Shown here: positions 13,955-23,025 of the stretch, one piece after another
Layout: every line of letters starts with the position of its first letter
Numbering within the stretch: position 1 is the first letter of the stretch
NCBI GenBank assembly: GCA_947369085.1
Contig: CANBJR010000017.1
Location: forward strand, 1-42,733
Reading direction: 5' to 3'
Source of the DNA: an uncultured Clostridia bacterium
Lineage (GTDB): Bacteria; Bacillota; Clostridia; Oscillospirales; Acutalibacteraceae
Length of the DNA: 42,733 bases
Notes under the pieces: generated by a model
Told to the model about the DNA's origin: nothing
The model's database searches: none
What the model saw: only the letters and a program-made list of their open reading frames with translations
Program-made: the position numbers and the translations under genes

Positions 13955-15226
13955 ATGTTTGTAGATACAGCGAAAATTAAAATTAAAGCGGGCGACGGCG
14001 GTGACGGCGCAGTTTCGTTTCACCGTGAAAAATATGTAGCCGCAGGCGGACCCGATGGCGGCGACGGCGGCAGAGGAGGCAATATTGTTTTTCAAGCCGA
14101 CTCAAACCTTTCAACGCTTGCTGATTTCAGATATAAGCGCAAATACTTTGCTTCAAAAGGCGAAAACGGCAGGGGCGGCAGATGCCGCGGTAGAAACGCA
14201 GAGGATTTAGTTATCCGTGTTCCTATTGGAACTCTTGTTAAGGATGAAAGTACCGGCAGAATTTTAGCCGATGTTTCCACCAAAGAGCCGTACATTGTCG
14301 CAAAAGGCGGCAAGGGCGGCTGGGGAAACCCTCACTTTGCAACGCCCGTACGTCAGGTTCCTCGTTTTGCAAAACCTGGACTTCCGGGTGAAGAATTTGA
14401 CGTTGTGCTTGAACTTAAGCTTCTTGCCGACGTAGGTCTTGTCGGTTTTCCGAATGTCGGAAAAAGTACCCTTGTTTCGGTTGTTTCGCAGGCAAAGCCT
14501 GAGATTGCAAACTATCATTTCACTACAATAACTCCTGTACTGGGCGTTGTATCAATGGGTGAGGGAAGTTCGTTCGTAATGGCTGACATTCCAGGTTTGA
14601 TTGAAGGTGCCTGGCAGGGCACCGGACTTGGACATCAGTTTTTGCGCCACGTTGAGCGTTGCAGAATGCTTGTTCATATTGTTGACGTGTCAGGCAGTGA
14701 GGGCAGAAACCCGATTGAGGATTTTGAAACTATAAATTCGGAGCTTGAAAAGTTCAATCCCGAGCTTGCCCAAAGACCCATGATTGTAGCAGGTAACAAG
14801 TGCGATATGGCGACAGATGAGCAGATTGAAGAATTTAAAAATTATGTTGAATCAAAGGGTTATGACTTTTTTCCGATTATGGCGGCAATTCGCTATGATG
14901 TTGACCCTATGCTCAAGAAAATTCAGGAAATGCTCTCAAAGCTTCCGCCGATTGTTCATTATGAGGCTGAGCCTGCACCCGTTGTTAATGTAGAAGATTT
15001 CGATGATCACAGCGTTACAATCAAAAACTTAAACGGAATTTATACGGTAGAGGCTGATTGGCTGCTGCAAGTTATGAAGGGGATTAACTTTGATGACTAC
15101 GAAAGTCTTAATTACTTCCAAAAAGTGCTAATCAACGGTGGTGTAATTGACGCATTGCGTGAAAAGGGCTGTAATGACGGTGATACAGTTTCAATTTATG
15201 ACGTTGAATTTGATTTTATGGATTAA
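13955..15226 (+). CDS. obgE: GTPase Obg
   Basis: 423-aa Obg, an essential GTPase of large-subunit assembly and stress/sporulation control. The glycine-rich Obg fold covers about 1-158 (KAGDGGDGAVSFHREKY). The G domain (about 159-330) has GFPNVGKS (164-171), the TTITP switch, DIPGLIEGA and NKCD. The C-terminal OCT domain lies at about 345-423, the Firmicutes form. GGAG lies before ATG 13955. The location directly after rpmA is conserved in many bacteria. Confidence 0.97.
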   Translation: MFVDTAKIKIKAGDGGDGAVSFHREKYVAAGGPDGGDGGRGGNIVFQADSNLSTLADFRYKRKYFASKGENGRGGRCRGRNAEDLVIRVPIGTLVKDESTGRILADVSTKEPYIVAKGGKGGWGNPHFATPVRQVPRFAKPGLPGEEFDVVLELKLLADVGLVGFPNVGKSTLVSVVSQAKPEIANYHFTTITPVLGVVSMGEGSSFVMADIPGLIEGAWQGTGLGHQFLRHVERCRMLVHIVDVSGSEGRNPIEDFETINSELEKFNPELAQRPMIVAGNKCDMATDEQIEEFKNYVESKGYDFFPIMAAIRYDVDPMLKKIQEMLSKLPPIVHYEAEPAPVVNVEDFDDHSVTIKNLNGIYTVEADWLLQVMKGINFDDYESLNYFQKVLINGGVIDALREKGCNDGDTVSIYDVEFDFMD

Positions 15227-15252
15227 TTCTTTTTAGAAAATACAGGTAGTTT

Positions 15253-15651
15253 ATGGAAAATATTACAATATCACATACTAAAACAGATGAAATTTCGCCG
15301 CTTACGCTTGCTTTTGTGGGTGACGGAGTGTACGACTTGCTTGTAAGAGAACATCTTGTTCGTAAGGCGAACCGACCTGTTGGCGAACTTAATAAGGTCA
15401 AGGTGTCGCTTGTTAATTGCAAAAGTCAGGCTGAATTTGCAAAGCAGATAATACCCTCGCTGACCGAAAAGGAGCTTTCTGTTTACAAGCGTGGAAGAAA
15501 CGCCGCACCTAAATGCACTCCGAAAAACGGAAGTGTAGCTGATTATCACAGTGCAACAGGGCTTGAAGCGCTGTTTGGGTATCTCCACTTAAACGGTGAA
15601 AATGGCAGAGTAGCGGAGCTTTTTAATATGATTATACATATTTCGGAATAG
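15253..15651 (+). CDS. mrnC: Mini-ribonuclease 3
   Basis: 132-aa single-domain RNase III-like enzyme that matures 23S rRNA in Firmicutes. LAFVGDGVYDLLVREH carries the catalytic Asp segment; KRGRNA and DYHSATGLEALFGYLHL correspond to the second conserved region with the catalytic Glu. There is no double-stranded RNA binding domain, as expected for Mini-III. It is usually next to cysS; here it lies between obgE and a YitT gene. Confidence 0.92.
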   Translation: MENITISHTKTDEISPLTLAFVGDGVYDLLVREHLVRKANRPVGELNKVKVSLVNCKSQAEFAKQIIPSLTEKELSVYKRGRNAAPKCTPKNGSVADYHSATGLEALFGYLHLNGENGRVAELFNMIIHISE

Positions 15652-15662
15652 AAAGTGATATA

Positions 15663-16556
15663 ATGCAAAAAACAATATTCAAATTTCATAAGCCTTCATT
15701 AAATACAGTAAGAACAGCGGCAATTGACTATCTTATAATTGCAGTTGGTGCAGTTTTATATGCGCTTTCGGTAGTTGTTTTTACCTCACCGAACAATATT
15801 GCGCCCGGCGGATTCACAGCTGTTGCAACAATGCTCAACTTTATGTTTTCACTGCCGATAGGAACGTTTATTTTTCTGATGAACATTCCGCTCTTTATCT
15901 GGGGCGCAATTGAAAACGGACTGAATTTTCTCACAAAAACGATTATCGGCACAGCCTTTGTATCCGTTGCAATTGACGTGTTAACACCGTTTGTGCCTGT
16001 ATACACAGGCGATACGCTCCTTGCCGCAATTTTCGGAGGAATCTTAAACGGAATCGGACTCGGCTTTATATTCTACCGTGGCGGCTCAACCGGCGGAACA
16101 GACATAATTGCCCTTAATATTCACAAGCATATGCCGTATGTTTCAATGGGAAATATAATTTTGATTGCCGACTTTCTAATTCTTGTTATGGCATTCTTTG
16201 TTTACAACAGCTTTGAAAGCGTTTTGTATGCAATTATTGCAATTTTCGTCAGCATAAAGGTTATTGACACCATCTCATACGGAACCTCACGAGGTAACGG
16301 AAAGCTTATGTTCATAATAACGAACAAATATGACGAGTTAAGTAAGACCATTATGAACAACCTTGAAAGGGGAGTAACGCTTCTTGACGGCGAGGGGGCA
16401 TACAGCGGAGAGAAAAAGCGTGTTATTATGTGCGCAGTACGTCCGCAACAGGTTTACCGAATTCAGAACAGCGTAAAAAGTATTGATGAAAACGCATTTA
16501 TAATTGTCACTACCGCAGGAACAATCCGAGGAAGAGGCTTTGCAAGAAAAGAATAA
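15663..16556 (+). CDS. YitT family membrane protein
   Basis: 297-aa protein with five to six transmembrane helices in the first about 190 residues (DUF161/YitT_membrane; for example AIDYLIIAVGAVLYALSVVVF and the conserved GFIFYRGGSTGGTDIIA) and a cytoplasmic DUF2179 domain at about 220-290 (RGVTLLDGEGAYSG, then VNxxRP-like CAVRPQQVYR). The molecular role of YitT proteins is not established. It starts 11 bases after mrnC and ends before a strong hairpin. Confidence 0.9.
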   Translation: MQKTIFKFHKPSLNTVRTAAIDYLIIAVGAVLYALSVVVFTSPNNIAPGGFTAVATMLNFMFSLPIGTFIFLMNIPLFIWGAIENGLNFLTKTIIGTAFVSVAIDVLTPFVPVYTGDTLLAAIFGGILNGIGLGFIFYRGGSTGGTDIIALNIHKHMPYVSMGNIILIADFLILVMAFFVYNSFESVLYAIIAIFVSIKVIDTISYGTSRGNGKLMFIITNKYDELSKTIMNNLERGVTLLDGEGAYSGEKKRVIMCAVRPQQVYRIQNSVKSIDENAFIIVTTAGTIRGRGFARKE

Positions 16557-16596
16557 AATAGTTGTATTCAAAAAATCTTCTGTTTTCAGATAAACA

Positions 16597-16640
16597 AAGG
16601 CTGTTTCGTTTGTGCGAAACAGCCTTGATGTTTTATTATG
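16597..16640 (+). terminator. Terminator after the obgE-mrnC-YitT genes
   Basis: A perfect 12-bp stem (16597-16608 with 16615-16626) with a 6-base loop, followed by a T-rich tail. Confidence 0.8.
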
Positions 16641-16790
16641 TTTAAAAATTAAGCAGCTTACAAATAAAATAATTTATGTAAAATTGCCAAAAACTATTTA
16701 AAACACGGAAGTTTTATGATATAATTAATTTTAAATACATTATTAAATAAAAATATTTAATTTGAGTTTTGAAAGACGGTGATTTATTTG

Positions 16791-18800
16791 TTGAAAAAGA
16801 TATTGTCCTGCGCACTTACAGCGGCACTTTTGGCCGGTTCGTTGTCTGCCTTTGCAGGCTGTTCAAATAACGGCTCTGCTAATAATTCTGCTGAGTCGGT
16901 TGACTTCAAAACTGCCGACAAGATTGCTGACGGAGCAATTCTACAGGCTTTCTGCTGGGATTTTAACACAATTAAGGAGTCAATGCCCGATATTGCTGCG
17001 GCAGGTTTTTCAGCTGTTCAGACCTCGCCCATTAACGAATGTCTTGAGGGTGAGAACGGGGGAATGGAGCTTTACGGAAACGGTAAGTGGTATTATCATT
17101 ACCAGCCGACAGATTTTAAAATCGGCAATTATCAGCTTGGAACACGTGATGAATTCAAGGCAATGTGTGACGAAGCCGAAAAATACGGTGTAAAGGTGAT
17201 TGTTGATATAATTGCAAACCACACAACTCCTGAAACAGATGCGGTCAGCGAAGATTTAATCAAAGCAGGCGGCGGAAGCCTTGAAACGCTCTACCACAAG
17301 GGCAACGCAAATGATATAAAGGATTACGGCAACCGCCTTGAATGTACTACCTATAAAATGGGCGGACTTCCTGACATCAATACCGAAAGAACATCTTATC
17401 AGGATTATTTCCTTGAATTTATCAACGATTGCATAGCCTGCGGTGCAGACGGTTTTCGTTATGACACAGCTAAGCATATCGGCTTGCCTGATGACCCAAA
17501 AGAGGATGACGGCTTTGAAAATAATTTCTGGGAGAGAGTTACAACTGAACCTGATAATGTTAAAAATCTGTTCATCTATGGTGAAGTTCTTCAGGGAAAC
17601 AACGACAGAATCGCTGATTACATAGACGCAATTGGCAGAACAACTTCAAGTACCTACGGCGGCAAAATCCGTTCAGCCGTAACGGGCAATATGATCGATA
17701 CAAGCGCAGTTACCGATTATTGGCTCGGTGACGCTCCGCTCAATATGGTAACGTGGGTTGAATCTCACGACAACTACATCAACGACGGTACATGGAATCA
17801 GCTTACAAACGAGCAGGTTATCCTCGGTTGGTCAATCATCACTGCTCGTAAGGACGGCACGCCGCTGTTCTTCTCACGCCCATATAACTGTTCAATGATG
17901 AATGAGTGGGGAATGAACAGAATAGGTACGCAGGGTGATGATATGTACAAAGACAAAAGAGTATCTGCCGTGAACTTTTTCCGTACTGCAATGATTGGCG
18001 AAGAAGAAAACCTTGTAAATCCAAACCTTGACTCAACTGTATTGATGATTGAAAGAGGTAAAAAGGGACTTGTAATTGTCAACACAAGCGACGAGGTTAA
18101 AGTTGATTTTGAAACAAATCTCGCAGATGGAACATATGTTGACCGTGTTGACGAAAAGACCGAATATGTTGTCAAAAACGGCAAGATTACTTGTGAAACT
18201 CCAATTTCAGAAAATTCGGTTGTTGTTCTCTATAATGAAGGATATACAAATTACGCTGAGTCTGCTAACGTTGGTGTTGCAGAGGATACACAGTTTACCT
18301 TTGACGGAGATTCAACATATGTTACCCTAACGCTTAAAAACGGAAAAAATGCAACTTATTCGCTTAACGGCGGTGACACTATTTCGTTTAAAAACGGTGA
18401 CAAGGTAAGCGTAAAACCCAGTGACGATAACGGAATCGGAGTGCTTGAGCTTCGTGCAGAAAACGAGCAGGGGGTAAAAACCTACGAAAGAGTAGAATTC
18501 ACATACAAAAAGAATTACGAAATTAAGAAGGGCACAAAGGTTTACTTTGAAAAACCCGATAGCGAAAACTGGGGAGATGAGCTTTACGCTTATGTTTATG
18601 ATGACATCGGCAATGAAAACGATATGTGGCCCGGTCTTGAAATGACAAAGGAGTCAGACGGAAAATACAGCTACACCTTTGAACTGAGTTGGGAAACACC
18701 TTATATTATCTTTAATGACGGCGACGCTGCAGACAGCGTTCAGTATCCCGAAGGACAAGGGCTTGTTGTAGAGCCTGACAAAACCTACACAGTTGAATAA
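16791..18800 (+). CDS. AmyE-like alpha-amylase lipoprotein (GH13, with CBM26)
   Basis: 669-aa surface-anchored starch-degrading enzyme. A lipoprotein signal ends in AFAGC (Cys24). The GH13 catalytic domain (about 45-440) is strikingly like Bacillus AmyE (subfamily 28): QTSPIN, YQPTDFKIGN, region I DIIANH (139-144), region II GFRYDTAKH with nucleophile Asp225, acid/base Glu265 in YGEVLQ, and Asp327 in WVESHDNY. The C-terminal part (about 575-665) has the CBM26 starch-binding pattern (KVYFEKP, WGDELYAYVYDD, MWPGLEM, PYIIFNDG). Start: TTG 16791 (giving LKKILSCALT) with GGTGA at proper distance is preferred; an in-frame GTG at 16779 is the alternative. A weak promoter (TATAAT at 16720-16725) lies upstream. 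No catabolite-repression site was recognised. Confidence 0.93.
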   Translation: MKKILSCALTAALLAGSLSAFAGCSNNGSANNSAESVDFKTADKIADGAILQAFCWDFNTIKESMPDIAAAGFSAVQTSPINECLEGENGGMELYGNGKWYYHYQPTDFKIGNYQLGTRDEFKAMCDEAEKYGVKVIVDIIANHTTPETDAVSEDLIKAGGGSLETLYHKGNANDIKDYGNRLECTTYKMGGLPDINTERTSYQDYFLEFINDCIACGADGFRYDTAKHIGLPDDPKEDDGFENNFWERVTTEPDNVKNLFIYGEVLQGNNDRIADYIDAIGRTTSSTYGGKIRSAVTGNMIDTSAVTDYWLGDAPLNMVTWVESHDNYINDGTWNQLTNEQVILGWSIITARKDGTPLFFSRPYNCSMMNEWGMNRIGTQGDDMYKDKRVSAVNFFRTAMIGEEENLVNPNLDSTVLMIERGKKGLVIVNTSDEVKVDFETNLADGTYVDRVDEKTEYVVKNGKITCETPISENSVVVLYNEGYTNYAESANVGVAEDTQFTFDGDSTYVTLTLKNGKNATYSLNGGDTISFKNGDKVSVKPSDDNGIGVLELRAENEQGVKTYERVEFTYKKNYEIKKGTKVYFEKPDSENWGDELYAYVYDDIGNENDMWPGLEMTKESDGKYSYTFELSWETPYIIFNDGDAADSVQYPEGQGLVVEPDKTYTVE

Positions 18801-18849
18801 CGGCAGCAGCCGAATAATAATGTAATAAATATTTTAACGGAGGACTCAG

Positions 18850-19668
18850 ATGAGTGATTTAAAAAATGTAAAAATGGAAGGCAGCAAGGTTCCTGCCGAA
18901 CAAATAAAAAATCCCGAGGTTATCAGCGCAATTGAAAAGATGCAGGCTGACGGAAGCAAAGAAAATATTGACGCAATGATTGATGAAGTAATCAAGGCAA
19001 AGTTTATTCTTCCTGCAAAGGTTACGCCTACAAGACAGGCAAAAACCCAGAACGGCAGAACTGTTATGGAGCAATCAACTCAGGTTCAGTTCAGACTCCT
19101 TGAAAATGCTAATAAAGAAAAATTCTTTGGCGTTTTCACAGATACTGACGAGCTTTACAAGTGGAAAGATACCCAATCATCAAACAAGGTAGTTACCGAT
19201 TTTGACAGCTTAGCTCAGATGGTAATGGACCCAAGTGCAGGTGTTCTCGGATTTGTAATCAACCCGTTCGGCAAGAGCGTTACTTTCCCGAAAAATATGG
19301 TGATTTCAATAAAACAGCAGAAGGATTTTATGAACAGTAAGGCTAACAATATTGAGCCCGGAACACCAATTCAGCTTGGAGAGCCTAAGGAATATCCTAT
19401 TGACCTTATGGCTGCGCTGATTAATCATTTCAGCACAGAGCCGTTTGTAAATGCAGCTTATCTCAGAATGATGGAGCAGAACGGTCAGAAGAGTTATCTT
19501 ATTGTTGTTGACTTTATCGGAAATATGGAGGAAACGTTTGATGCAATCAGCGAGGTTGCACAGCCGTATCTTGACGATGAAATTCAGCTTTCAATGATGC
19601 CGTATTCAATGGAATTCGGCAGAACAGCAGTAAACAACGTTGAACCTTTTTACCGTAAGCAGAATTAA
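18850..19668 (+). CDS. SseB-like protein
   Basis: 272-aa soluble protein matching the SseB (enhanced serine sensitivity) family: an N-terminal SseB domain (about 30-155: EVIKAKFILPA, then FFGVFTDTDELYKW, GVLGFVINPFG) and a C-terminal SseB_C-type domain (about 165-265: NAAYLRMMEQ, SYLIVVDF, MPYSMEFG). The family has no defined biochemical activity; in E. coli the name comes from a serine sensitivity effect. GGAGG precedes ATG 18850. It may be transcribed with the amylase gene 49 bases upstream. Confidence 0.82.
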   Translation: MSDLKNVKMEGSKVPAEQIKNPEVISAIEKMQADGSKENIDAMIDEVIKAKFILPAKVTPTRQAKTQNGRTVMEQSTQVQFRLLENANKEKFFGVFTDTDELYKWKDTQSSNKVVTDFDSLAQMVMDPSAGVLGFVINPFGKSVTFPKNMVISIKQQKDFMNSKANNIEPGTPIQLGEPKEYPIDLMAALINHFSTEPFVNAAYLRMMEQNGQKSYLIVVDFIGNMEETFDAISEVAQPYLDDEIQLSMMPYSMEFGRTAVNNVEPFYRKQN

Positions 19669-19691
19669 ATGTAATAATGAACGAATAATAA

Positions 19692-19739
19692 CAAAGACCT
19701 CCTATGGCAGAATAAAAAACTGCCATAGGAGGTCTTTTA
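19692..19739. terminator. Bidirectional terminator between the SseB-like gene and hisF
   Basis: A very strong 18-bp perfect stem (19693-19710 with 19720-19737), with A residues before and T residues after it, serving convergent genes on both strands. Confidence 0.9.
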
Positions 19740-19806
19740 ATATAATTAGCATAGGAAAATTTTGCGGGAAATATGCCATGTCAAACTTGCGAATAAAGAT
19801 ATAATT

Positions 19807-20562
19807 TTACAGTCTGACAGAGATTTTCTTTTCATTCAGATATTCTTTTAACTGCGGTATCGGAATTTCGCCAAAGTGAAACAGCGAAGCCGCAAGCACA
19901 GCGTCTGCTTTGCCAACAGTAAATGCGTCATAAAAATGCTCAAGCGCACCTGCGCCGCCGCTTGCAATAACCGGAATGTTGACTTTTTCGGAAACTGCTT
20001 TTGTAAGCGCAATGTCGTATCCGTTTTTCTGACCGTCCTCGTCCATACTTGTAAGCAGAATTTCGCCTGCACCAAGCTCTTCACATTTTACTGCCCATTC
20101 AACAGCGTCAAGTCCTACGGGGGTTCTTCCGCCGTTTACGTAAACTTCCCATCCGTTTCCGTTGCGTTTTGCATCAATTGCAGCCACAACGCACTGACTG
20201 CCGAATTTATATGCAGCCTCGCTGATAAGCTCGGGTCGGTGTACTGCGGCTGAATTTACAGAAACCTTGTCGGCGCCTGCCCGCAAAAGTGCATTGAAAT
20301 CGTCAACGCTTCTTATTCCTCCGCCGACTGTAAACGGAATAAAAATGGAGTTTGCAACCTTTTCAACCATATCAATTGTTATGTTTCGTGAGTCGCTCGA
20401 AGCTGTTATATCAAGAAACACAAGTTCGTCTGCACCCTGTTTGTCATACTGCTTTGCACATTCAACAGGGTCGCCTGCGTCAACAAGATTAACAAAGCTC
20501 ATACCCTTTACAACTCTGCCGTTTTTTACGTCAAGGCAGGGAATGATTCTTTTTGCATACAT
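19807..20562 (-). CDS. hisF: Imidazole glycerol phosphate synthase, cyclase subunit HisF
   Basis: 251-aa (beta/alpha)8-barrel enzyme of histidine biosynthesis that uses ammonia from HisH to form imidazole glycerol phosphate and AICAR. Visible landmarks: [15 protein letters not shown] with catalytic Asp11, [16 protein letters not shown] with the second catalytic Asp, and IASGGAG. Length is typical. GGAGG precedes the start and overlaps the hisH stop. It is the second gene of a two-gene hisH-hisF unit; no other his genes are in the window. Confidence 0.97.
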   Translation of the reverse strand: MYAKRIIPCLDVKNGRVVKGMSFVNLVDAGDPVECAKQYDKQGADELVFLDITASSDSRNITIDMVEKVANSIFIPFTVGGGIRSVDDFNALLRAGADKVSVNSAAVHRPELISEAAYKFGSQCVVAAIDAKRNGNGWEVYVNGGRTPVGLDAVEWAVKCEELGAGEILLTSMDEDGQKNGYDIALTKAVSEKVNIPVIASGGAGALEHFYDAFTVGKADAVLAASLFHFGEIPIPQLKEYLNEKKISVRL

Positions 20563-20574
20563 ATTAAAACCTCC

Positions 20575-21189
20575 TCAGCCGTTTACGATGTCGGCAAAAT
20601 TTTTGAGAATTTTAAGTCCCGTTTCGCCGCTTTTTTCCGGGTGGAACTGTGTTGCAAATACATTGCCTTTTTCAACAGCCGCGTCAATTGTAACACCGTA
20701 TTCGGTTTGGGCAGAAACAATGCTCTTGTCACTTGCATTTAAAAAAAATGAGTGAACAAAATATACGTATGGATTTTTGCCGATGCCCTTAAATAGTCCG
20801 TCACTCTTTTTTATGTCAAGACTGTTCCATCCGATGTGCGGAATTTTAAGTCCTTCTCCCGAAGGAATCTTTGTAATGCTTCCGTCAAAAATTCCAAGTC
20901 CTTTTGTTTCGGGGCTTTCTTCACTTTTAGGAAATAGGAGCTGTAAGCCAAGGCAAATTCCAAGAAACGGCTTGCCGCTTTTTGTATATTCAATAACGGT
21001 GTCTTTGATACCGTATTCATTCATAGTGTTCATTGTGTCGCCGAATGAGCCTACTCCCGGGAGTACTGCTCCGTCAGCTTTTAAAATTTTATCCCTGTCC
21101 CTTGTAATAAAAGCTTCACAGCCAATGTGTGCAAGAGCTTTACTCACGCTCTGAATATTGCCTGCGCCGTAGTCGATAATTGCTATCAT
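20575..21189 (-). CDS. hisH: Imidazole glycerol phosphate synthase, glutamine amidotransferase subunit HisH
   Basis: 204-aa class I glutamine amidotransferase. The catalytic Cys lies in GICLGLQLLF, and the His-Glu pair in TQFHPEKSG. The N-terminus IAIIDYGAGNIQSV is typical, which sets the start at ATG 21189; an ATG at 21198 lacks spacing from GGAG, and the 21279 frame start is far upstream of the promoter. A clear promoter lies on the same strand at 21222-21250. HisH and HisF work as a heterodimer with an ammonia tunnel. Confidence 0.96.
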   Translation of the reverse strand: MIAIIDYGAGNIQSVSKALAHIGCEAFITRDRDKILKADGAVLPGVGSFGDTMNTMNEYGIKDTVIEYTKSGKPFLGICLGLQLLFPKSEESPETKGLGIFDGSITKIPSGEGLKIPHIGWNSLDIKKSDGLFKGIGKNPYVYFVHSFFLNASDKSIVSAQTEYGVTIDAAVEKGNVFATQFHPEKSGETGLKILKNFADIVNG

Positions 21190-21221
21190 TTTTCTCATCT
21201 CCGTTTCTGCTGTACAAGCAA

Positions 21222-21250
21222 ATTTTACCATATATAAAAGACCTTTGCAA
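21222..21250 (-). promoter_or_regulatory. Promoter of hisH-hisF
   Basis: On the minus strand: TTGCAA (21250-21245), 17-base spacer, TAAAAT (21227-21222), about 33 bases before the hisH start. Confidence 0.65.
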
Positions 21251-21275
21251 CAAAAGAATACTTGTCTATCGAGAA

Positions 21276-21977
21276 TCAATTGATTTTACATAAGTCCTTA
21301 ATAACTTCCCCTGCAATAATAAGTCCCATAACCGAGGGCACAAACGCAAGACTGCCGACTGTTTTTTCTCCCTCAATTCTGTGAGGCGGATTTTTAGGAA
21401 CTTCTTTTGAATAGACCACCTTGAGTTTTTTGATCCCCGCCTTTTTCAGCTCGTGCCGCATAATTCTTGCGAGAGGGCAAACGCTTGTTTTAAAAATATC
21501 GCTGACTTCAAATTTTGTCGGGTCGGTTTTGTTGCCTGCGCCCATAGCCGAAATTAACGGTACTGAATTTTTATCAGAAATCATTGCAAGCGCTACCTTG
21601 GCCTTTACGTCGTCTACCGCGTCTACAATATAGTTAAACTGATTAAAATCAATTACGTCCGCAGCTTCAAAGCTAAAATAATCATTAATGCAATTAACAT
21701 CAGCGTTTGGGTTAATATCGAGGATTCTGTTTTTCATAACCTCTGCTTTGTACTTTCCGATAGTTGACTGCAATGCAATAATCTGCCTGTTAATATTAGA
21801 CTTTGCAACCTTGTCGCCGTCAATCAGAGTAAGTTTTTCTACTCCGCTTCGGGCAAGAGCCTCACACACAAATCCGCCTACTCCTCCAATGCCGAAAACA
21901 GCAACTCTGCTTTGAGATAATTTGTCTATGCTATCCTCGCCGATAATCAGCGAGGTTCTTGTGAATCGTTCGTCCAT
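21276..21977 (-). CDS. tcdA: tRNA threonylcarbamoyladenosine dehydratase
   Basis: 233-aa E1-like enzyme (TcdA/CsdL/YgdL) that cyclises t6A to ct6A at position 37 of ANN-decoding tRNAs. It begins RFTRTSLIIGEDSI, then the nucleotide-binding GIGGVGGFVCEALARSG, DGDKVAKSNINRQ, VDAVDD and the family segment VCPLARIMRHELKKAGI, then GSLAFVPSVMGLIIA. AAAGGA precedes ATG 21977. It has its own promoter on the same strand and lies upstream of hisH. Confidence 0.94.
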   Translation of the reverse strand: MDERFTRTSLIIGEDSIDKLSQSRVAVFGIGGVGGFVCEALARSGVEKLTLIDGDKVAKSNINRQIIALQSTIGKYKAEVMKNRILDINPNADVNCINDYFSFEAADVIDFNQFNYIVDAVDDVKAKVALAMISDKNSVPLISAMGAGNKTDPTKFEVSDIFKTSVCPLARIMRHELKKAGIKKLKVVYSKEVPKNPPHRIEGEKTVGSLAFVPSVMGLIIAGEVIKDLCKIN

Positions 21978-21997
21978 AATATCAGTCCTTTTCGCAT

Positions 21998-22026
21998 ATT
22001 CTATTACAAAATATTTTATCAGTCAA
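21998..22026 (-). promoter_or_regulatory. Promoter of tcdA
   Basis: On the minus strand: TTGACT (22026-22021), 17-base spacer, TAGAAT (22003-21998), about 20 bases before the tcdA start. Confidence 0.65.
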
Positions 22027-22225
22027 CATAAATCAGTATTTTTGGCAGATTATATTATATGTATGGGTGACTGAATTTTAAAAGATATTGACTGAAAATG
22101 ATTGGGAAATCACAAAATTACTAAAATAATCCAAAATAATCATAAATATATATTGAAGTAAATAATAATTCTCGAGTGAGTTTGAAAAATAATGAATAAG
22201 ATTGAAATAAATTGACCGAAATTGC

Positions 22226-22253
22226 TTGACTTTGAAAATTTATGTGTTATAAT
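22226..22253 (+). promoter_or_regulatory. Promoter of the fructose PTS operon
   Basis: TTGACT (22226-22231), 16-base spacer, TATAAT (22248-22253), 22 bases before the regulator gene. The AT-rich region upstream (22150-22240) repeats TTGA at 22153, 22182, 22202, 22212, 22226 and 22232, which may include regulator binding sites, but no exact operator can be defined. Confidence 0.7.
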
Positions 22254-22275
22254 CTAATCAAGAGGTGAACAAAAG

Positions 22276-23025
22276 ATGCTCACACAGGAAAGATATCATG
22301 AAATTTTGCAAATACTTAATGAAAAGAACGCAGTAACCGTTTCTGAGCTTACGCAGCTGCTCAATACGTCCGAATCTACCATAAGACGTGATCTGGCTGC
22401 GCTTGATGAAATGGGAAAGTTAAATAAGGTTTTCGGCGGTGCAACTTCGGTTAAACAGACTTCGGGTGTTGTTGAGGACAACGTAAGCAATCGTGAAACC
22501 GTAATGAGCGAGGAAAAAAATCTTATAGCTTCATATGCCGCAAAGCTTATTAACGACAACGATTTTGTTTTTATTGACGCAGGAACAACAACCTCACGGC
22601 TTGTTGATTATATCACAAATGACAAAGCAACCTATGTAACAAACGGAATACCTCACGCAAGAAAGCTTTTGCAAAAGGGGTTTACAGCATATATGGTAGG
22701 CGGCAGGATAAAGCCTGTTACCGAGGCGGTAATCGGACCGGAGGGAATACGGAGTATTGAAAATTTCAATTTCACTAAGGCTTTTATGGGCACGAACGGA
22801 ATTGACGTTGAAGCAGGCTATACAACTCCCGAGGTTGAAGAGGCTCTTATAAAAAGAAAGGCAATTGAAAAAAGCTATATGACCTTTATCCTTGCCGATC
22901 ACACAAAATTCAACGTGGTTTGTCCCGTAACTTTTGCAAAAATTAACAAGTGCTGCATAATTACCGACAGTCTGCCGAACAAAAAGTTTGAGGAATATAC
23001 TGTAATAAAGGAGGTTAGCAAATGA
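22276..23025 (+). CDS. fruR: DeoR-family regulator of the fructose operon
   Basis: 249-aa DeoR/GlpR-type regulator. The N-terminal winged helix (about 1-57) has RYHEILQILNEKNAVTVSEL and STIRRDLAALDEMGKL; the C-terminal effector domain (about 75-235) resembles ribose-5-phosphate isomerase, with DAGTTTSRL and KAFMGTNGID. Such regulators commonly sense a phosphorylated sugar, here probably fructose-1-phosphate, judging from the adjacent genes. The start of fruK overlaps its end by 4 bases (ATGA), so the operon is translationally coupled and autoregulated repression is likely. Confidence 0.9.
   Translation: MLTQERYHEILQILNEKNAVTVSELTQLLNTSESTIRRDLAALDEMGKLNKVFGGATSVKQTSGVVEDNVSNRETVMSEEKNLIASYAAKLINDNDFVFIDAGTTTSRLVDYITNDKATYVTNGIPHARKLLQKGFTAYMVGGRIKPVTEAVIGPEGIRSIENFNFTKAFMGTNGIDVEAGYTTPEVEEALIKRKAIEKSYMTFILADHTKFNVVCPVTFAKINKCCIITDSLPNKKFEEYTVIKEVSK

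Noticed and set aside
16640..16790. Catabolite-repression (cre) site before the amylase gene
   Set aside because: No sequence close to the TGWAANCGNTNWCA pattern was found.
22080..22240. Operator array made of repeated TTGA
   Set aside because: TTGA recurs six times in 80 bases, but spacing is irregular and the region is very AT-rich, so a defined operator cannot be claimed.
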